A DNA stretch of 64,000 bases from Paenibacillus flagellatus (GTDB taxonomy: Bacteria > Bacillota > Bacilli > Paenibacillales > NBRC-103111), in the NCBI RefSeq assembly GCF_003217775.1, contig NZ_QJVJ01000009.1, positions 62,001-126,000 on the forward strand. The letters are read 5' to 3'. The position numbers and the translations under genes are program-made. Under the pieces are notes generated by a model that worked only from the letters and a program-made list of their open reading frames with translations, was not told the DNA's origin and made no database searches. How positions within the stretch are numbered: the first letter of the stretch is position 1; each line of letters opens with the position of its first letter. Below, in pieces: positions 61,382-64,000 of the stretch.

Positions 61382-61414
61382 ACGGCTCCCGCGTAGGCGC
61401 GCGGGGGCCGTTTT
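61382..61414 (+). terminator. Terminator of the xpt-pbuX operon
   Basis: ACGGCTCCCGCG-N4-CGCGCGGGGGCCGT stem followed by TTTTC. Confidence 0.8.
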
Positions 61415-61440
61415 CGTAGCGACCGGCCGGCGGACGTCCT

Positions 61441-62700
61441 TCAGAACGGTTTCAGCCGCTGCAGCAGCAAGCCGTCCGTTCCGGCGTTTTCTCCGGTGAC
61501 GAACCGCTCCAGGTAGCGGGAGACGTATTCTCCGTACGAGCTGTCGGTGGCGGCCAGCAATTCGTCGACGAAGAACAGACCGGTCTCCAAATCGTCCAGC
61601 AGCAGGGTGCATATTGCGCCGTAGACGCCGCAAGCGACCTGAAAATACGTTGCGTTGACGCCGTACTTTGCGTATATCGTCCGGGTCTCCAGCGTGTTGT
61701 ACATATACCGTTCCTTGTCTTCGTAGACGACGAGAACACCGACCGTATCTTCGCCCTCCAATTCGTCCTCCGCCGGGTCGAGCGTCCGGTGCTCCCAGTC
61801 CCACAGCGCATTCGGCTGATCCAGGTTGGCGCGAAGCAGATCGATCATGTAATCCTGCACTTTGTAAATGAACCCCGTCTCGAGGCCGTACAGCCTCCCC
61901 AGCGTCAGCACTTCCTCGTGCGGCATCAGCGCTCCGTAAAACTGCAGGTCGCCCAGCGTCACCTTGAACGCTTGCCCGTACGCCGGAGCGTACAAGACGA
62001 GCGGCACGCGGCGCTGTACCAGCATCGGGTAGTTCAGGAGCGCTTCGTCCAAGAAGCATTCGGGGGACCAGGAGGAGTAGATGGTGTTCGGCTTCGCCCG
62101 CTTGGGATCTTTGAAAAACGTGCTGTCGGTTTCGACGATGTAGCAGGCGAGAGGGGGACGATCGGAAGGCTCGCTCAGCAGCGTATGGGCCATCCATTGG
62201 ACGACGCCGGGATTCATCCCGGAGCAGACGATCCCTTTCACGCGGGTGAAGCGGTGCCGGTTGTTCTCGAACATGCGGTACCTCTCCAGCAGCGTGAAGC
62301 CTTCCAGCTCCTCGTTGTCATCCACCTCGACGATTTCCAACGCCGTATTCGTGTACGCGATGCCGAGCTCGTCGCAGAGGGCGATCATGTCGACCGTATC
62401 GGCCCAGGACAGATCGATGACAAGCGACGTCCCGGTATCGGCCAGGTGGGCGCGGACCCGGTCGAGCTCCAGCAGGTCGAATTGATGGAGGACGAACCGG
62501 CCTTTCAAATTCGGCGCGATTCGGCCGTACTCGTCGAGCTTCTTCGGCTTGCGGTCGATCAGATGAATCTCGGCCCTGTTCAGGAAGGGGTGAAGCGGAT
62601 CGGTCGGGTCGGCCGCCGCTTTGTTCAGCAGGGACAGGACGGCTTTGGCGACACCGCCGCCGCTGCCCAGAACGGATACGATTAAAGGTCGATTCTCCAA
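61441..62700 (-). CDS. Saccharopine dehydrogenase/homospermidine synthase-like protein
   Basis: A 419-aa protein with an N-terminal Rossmann domain (SVLGSGGGVAKAVLSLL; about 8-24) and the two-domain fold of saccharopine-dehydrogenase-type proteins, including homospermidine and carboxynorspermidine enzymes. CSGMNPGVVQWMAHTLL and DTVGVLVVYEDKERYMYNTLETRTIYAKYGVNATYFQVACGVYGAI fit this group. The reaction is not certain. It stands alone on the minus strand with GGAG in front of the ATG. Confidence 0.75.
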   Translation of the reverse strand: MENRPLIVSVLGSGGGVAKAVLSLLNKAAADPTDPLHPFLNRAEIHLIDRKPKKLDEYGRIAPNLKGRFVLHQFDLLELDRVRAHLADTGTSLVIDLSWADTVDMIALCDELGIAYTNTALEIVEVDDNEELEGFTLLERYRMFENNRHRFTRVKGIVCSGMNPGVVQWMAHTLLSEPSDRPPLACYIVETDSTFFKDPKRAKPNTIYSSWSPECFLDEALLNYPMLVQRRVPLVLYAPAYGQAFKVTLGDLQFYGALMPHEEVLTLGRLYGLETGFIYKVQDYMIDLLRANLDQPNALWDWEHRTLDPAEDELEGEDTVGVLVVYEDKERYMYNTLETRTIYAKYGVNATYFQVACGVYGAICTLLLDDLETGLFFVDELLAATDSSYGEYVSRYLERFVTGENAGTDGLLLQRLKPF

Positions 62701-62802
62701 GCTATCATCTCCTTTTTCGTACTCTATTCGTTCCGAAGCGGCGATGCTTGTACGTTTGAACTTGATAGACGGCAGAGATTATAGAATGGGGGAAAACGAT
62801 AG

Positions 62803-62840
62803 AAAAAAGGACTCGGCCGATTCGATCGGTAGAGTCCTTT
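62803..62840 (-). terminator. Terminator of the second SDR gene
   Basis: GGACTC...GAGTCC with an inner CCGAT/ATCGG pair; on the minus strand followed by six T. Also followed by TTTT on the plus strand. Confidence 0.85.
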
Positions 62841-62860
62841 TACGGCGAAGCCACGTTCGG

Positions 62861-63625
62861 TTACAAGTGCGAGCCGCCGGTCGCGTCGACCATCTGCGCC
62901 GTTACCCACCTGCCGTCGGGGGAGGCGAGAAACGCGACGACATCGGCGATATCGGCGGGCTGCCCGACCCGGCCGAACACCGACATGTCCGAGGCATGGC
63001 GGGTGCCTTCGGGGGTATGCAGCCACGAGGCGTTGACGTCCGTGTCGACGATGCCCGGCAGGACGGCGTTTACCGTAATGCCGCGCGGCCCGAGCAGCTT
63101 CGCGAGATGAAGCGTGAACGTATTGAGGGCGCCCTTGGTCACATTATAGGCCATCAGATGCGGGTAAGCGATGCGAGTCACGCCGGACGAAATATTGACG
63201 ATACGCCCTTCGTCCCGCAGAAGCGGCAACGCTTGCCGGACGAGGAAGAATGGGGCCTTGACGTTGACGGCGAGCAGCTCGTCGAATGATTCCTCCGTCG
63301 TCTCCTCGAACGTCTTCGACGTGCCGATTCCGGCGTTATTGACCAAAATATCGAACCGGTTGTCGCCGGTCCGGCGGGTAAGCTCCTCCTCGAAGGTCCG
63401 GACCAACCGGTCTACGCCGTCGACGGATTTCAGATCGGCGCCGACGGCGAACGCCCGCCCGCCGCGATCCTCGATGGCGCGGACGACATCCTCCGCCGCG
63501 GAGCGTGCGCTGCCGTAATGGACGGCGACGCTCGCTCCCTCCTCCGCAAGGCGCAACGCGATGCCCTTGCCGATCCCTCTGCTTCCGCCCGTAACCAGGG
63601 CGATTTTTCCTTCCAACCGTTTCAT
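62861..63625 (-). CDS. SDR-family NAD(P)-dependent oxidoreductase (paralogue of 163-927)
   Basis: A 254-aa classical SDR with TGGSRGIGKG, NNAG, ISSG and YNVTK. It is identical in length and very similar in sequence to the SDR at 163-927, including the C-terminal TGGSHL and the shared block TLHLAKLLGPRGITVNAVLPG. Only this copy has the GC-rich codon use of the right part of the window. Substrate unknown. It precedes, on the same strand, the sigma/terminator gap and follows the effector-binding protein gene by 60 bases. Confidence 0.88.
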   Translation of the reverse strand: MKRLEGKIALVTGGSRGIGKGIALRLAEEGASVAVHYGSARSAAEDVVRAIEDRGGRAFAVGADLKSVDGVDRLVRTFEEELTRRTGDNRFDILVNNAGIGTSKTFEETTEESFDELLAVNVKAPFFLVRQALPLLRDEGRIVNISSGVTRIAYPHLMAYNVTKGALNTFTLHLAKLLGPRGITVNAVLPGIVDTDVNASWLHTPEGTRHASDMSVFGRVGQPADIADVVAFLASPDGRWVTAQMVDATGGSHL

Positions 63626-63684
63626 TCTCCATCACTCCCTTGTCGTCTATACCCCCACTTTAAACGCTCCCGTTAAGGGGAGAG

Positions 63685-64000
63685 TCAAGCGCGGACGACA
63701 GGGACGAGCAATTCGGCCCATCGGGTCGGCCCGTACATGTCCCGATCCGGGGTCAAATACGTTTCGCGGATCGGCTCGCCCGGCGCCGGGACGAACCCGT
63801 TGGACGCGAGCCAGGACGCCGAGTCGCCGATGGCCGTACAGACGGAGCCGTACGGATCGCATCGGTGGAGGAACACCGCCGCCGTCTTCACTTCCGGCAA
63901 ATAACCGATTCGTACCCGGTCGCTGCCGGGGATCGTATGGGCAAGCGGCATGGCGACCTCCAGATCGACAGGGTCCGTTCCGTCGGAACGGCCGTGCCAG
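63685..64000 (-). CDS. GyrI-like/AraC effector-binding domain protein, C-terminal part
   Basis: The frame is open from the right edge to the stop at 63685. The visible 104 residues end the GyrI-like small-molecule-binding domain: VAMPLAHTIPG, RIGYLPEVKTAAVFLHRCDPYGSV, then SWLASNGFVPAPGEPIRETYLT and GPTRWAELLVPV. Such domains are found at the end of MerR- and AraC-type regulators or as stand-alone proteins. Which one cannot be told, because the N-terminus lies outside the window. Confidence 0.8.
   Translation of the reverse strand, partial: WHGRSDGTDPVDLEVAMPLAHTIPGSDRVRIGYLPEVKTAAVFLHRCDPYGSVCTAIGDSASWLASNGFVPAPGEPIRETYLTPDRDMYGPTRWAELLVPVVRA

Noticed and set aside
60021-61499. 492-aa frame overlapping pbuX in a different phase
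   Set aside because: The Arg-rich translation is the shifted frame of pbuX, which has the NCS2 signature and a coupled start after xpt.
1-64000. CRISPR arrays, rRNA or tRNA genes, insertion sequences with transposase
   Set aside because: None was seen: no regularly spaced repeats, no cloverleaf-like sequences that I could recognise and no transposase reading frame.

Overview
The window looks like chromosomal DNA from a Gram-positive endospore former of the Paenibacillaceae (Paenibacillus, Cohnella or a close relative). Evidence: strong AGGAGG-type ribosome binding sites, a CotF-family spore coat gene, two YheC/YheD-type ATP-grasp genes, an LplABC-type oligosaccharide importer next to a GH78 enzyme, a guanine riboswitch before xpt-pbuX, and several GTG/TTG starts. 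Most of the window is GC-rich. The stretch from about 0.93 to 9.4 kb is visibly AT-rich and reads as acquired DNA.

Layout. 1-927: the end of an Asp-box (BNR-repeat) protein and an SDR dehydrogenase. 918-9317: a recombinase-bearing accessory segment with a large serine recombinase coupled to an XRE repressor, a divergent small gene plus sigma-like gene behind repressor-type palindromes, a resolvase with a res-like site, a second XRE gene with its own operators and a lipoprotein, and an 891-aa nuclease-methylase-specificity fusion. 9466-17430: a Crp/Fnr regulator with a peroxiredoxin, then two copies of an FAD oxidoreductase plus ECF41 sigma factor module, separated by TerC and AlkD-type genes. 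17483-22346: a two-component system divergent from a membrane protein and a membrane-anchored multicopper oxidase. 22607-28057: a third SnoaL-tailed ECF sigma factor divergent from a carboxymuconolactone decarboxylase, an MFS exporter with a divergent XRE/MmyB regulator, a spore coat protein and a TMEM175-type channel. 28373-31954: malate:quinone oxidoreductase, an AlkZ/YcaQ-type protein and an SDR. 32322-46243: carbohydrate uptake and degradation (two permeases, binding lipoprotein, GH78 enzyme, 2536-aa exported beta-helix protein). 46472-52299: SRPBCC proteins, a YheC/D ATP-grasp gene, SelO, an FMN reductase, a broken SnoaL gene and a SET-domain protein. 52406-57767: an LLM oxidoreductase, a three-gene sbnA/sbnB/adenylating-enzyme operon and a divergent ATP-grasp gene. 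57899-64000: DEAD-box helicase, riboswitch-xpt-pbuX, a saccharopine-dehydrogenase-like protein, a second SDR closely related to the first, and the end of a GyrI-like effector-binding protein.

The most notable points are these. (1) A TGTCACA-N16/17-CGTC-type promoter precedes all three sets of genes associated with SnoaL-tailed ECF sigma factors, matching the described ECF41 promoter. (2) A compact operon appears able to make L-2,3-diaminopropionate and adenylate a carboxylic acid without any NRPS, and it sits head to head with an ATP-grasp gene. (3) A single-chain protein on a serine-recombinase element carries a type I-like nuclease, an N6-adenine methylase and one target recognition domain. 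(4) The giant beta-helix protein contains a duplicated block of about 2.3 kb. All calls come from reading motifs; no database search was possible.
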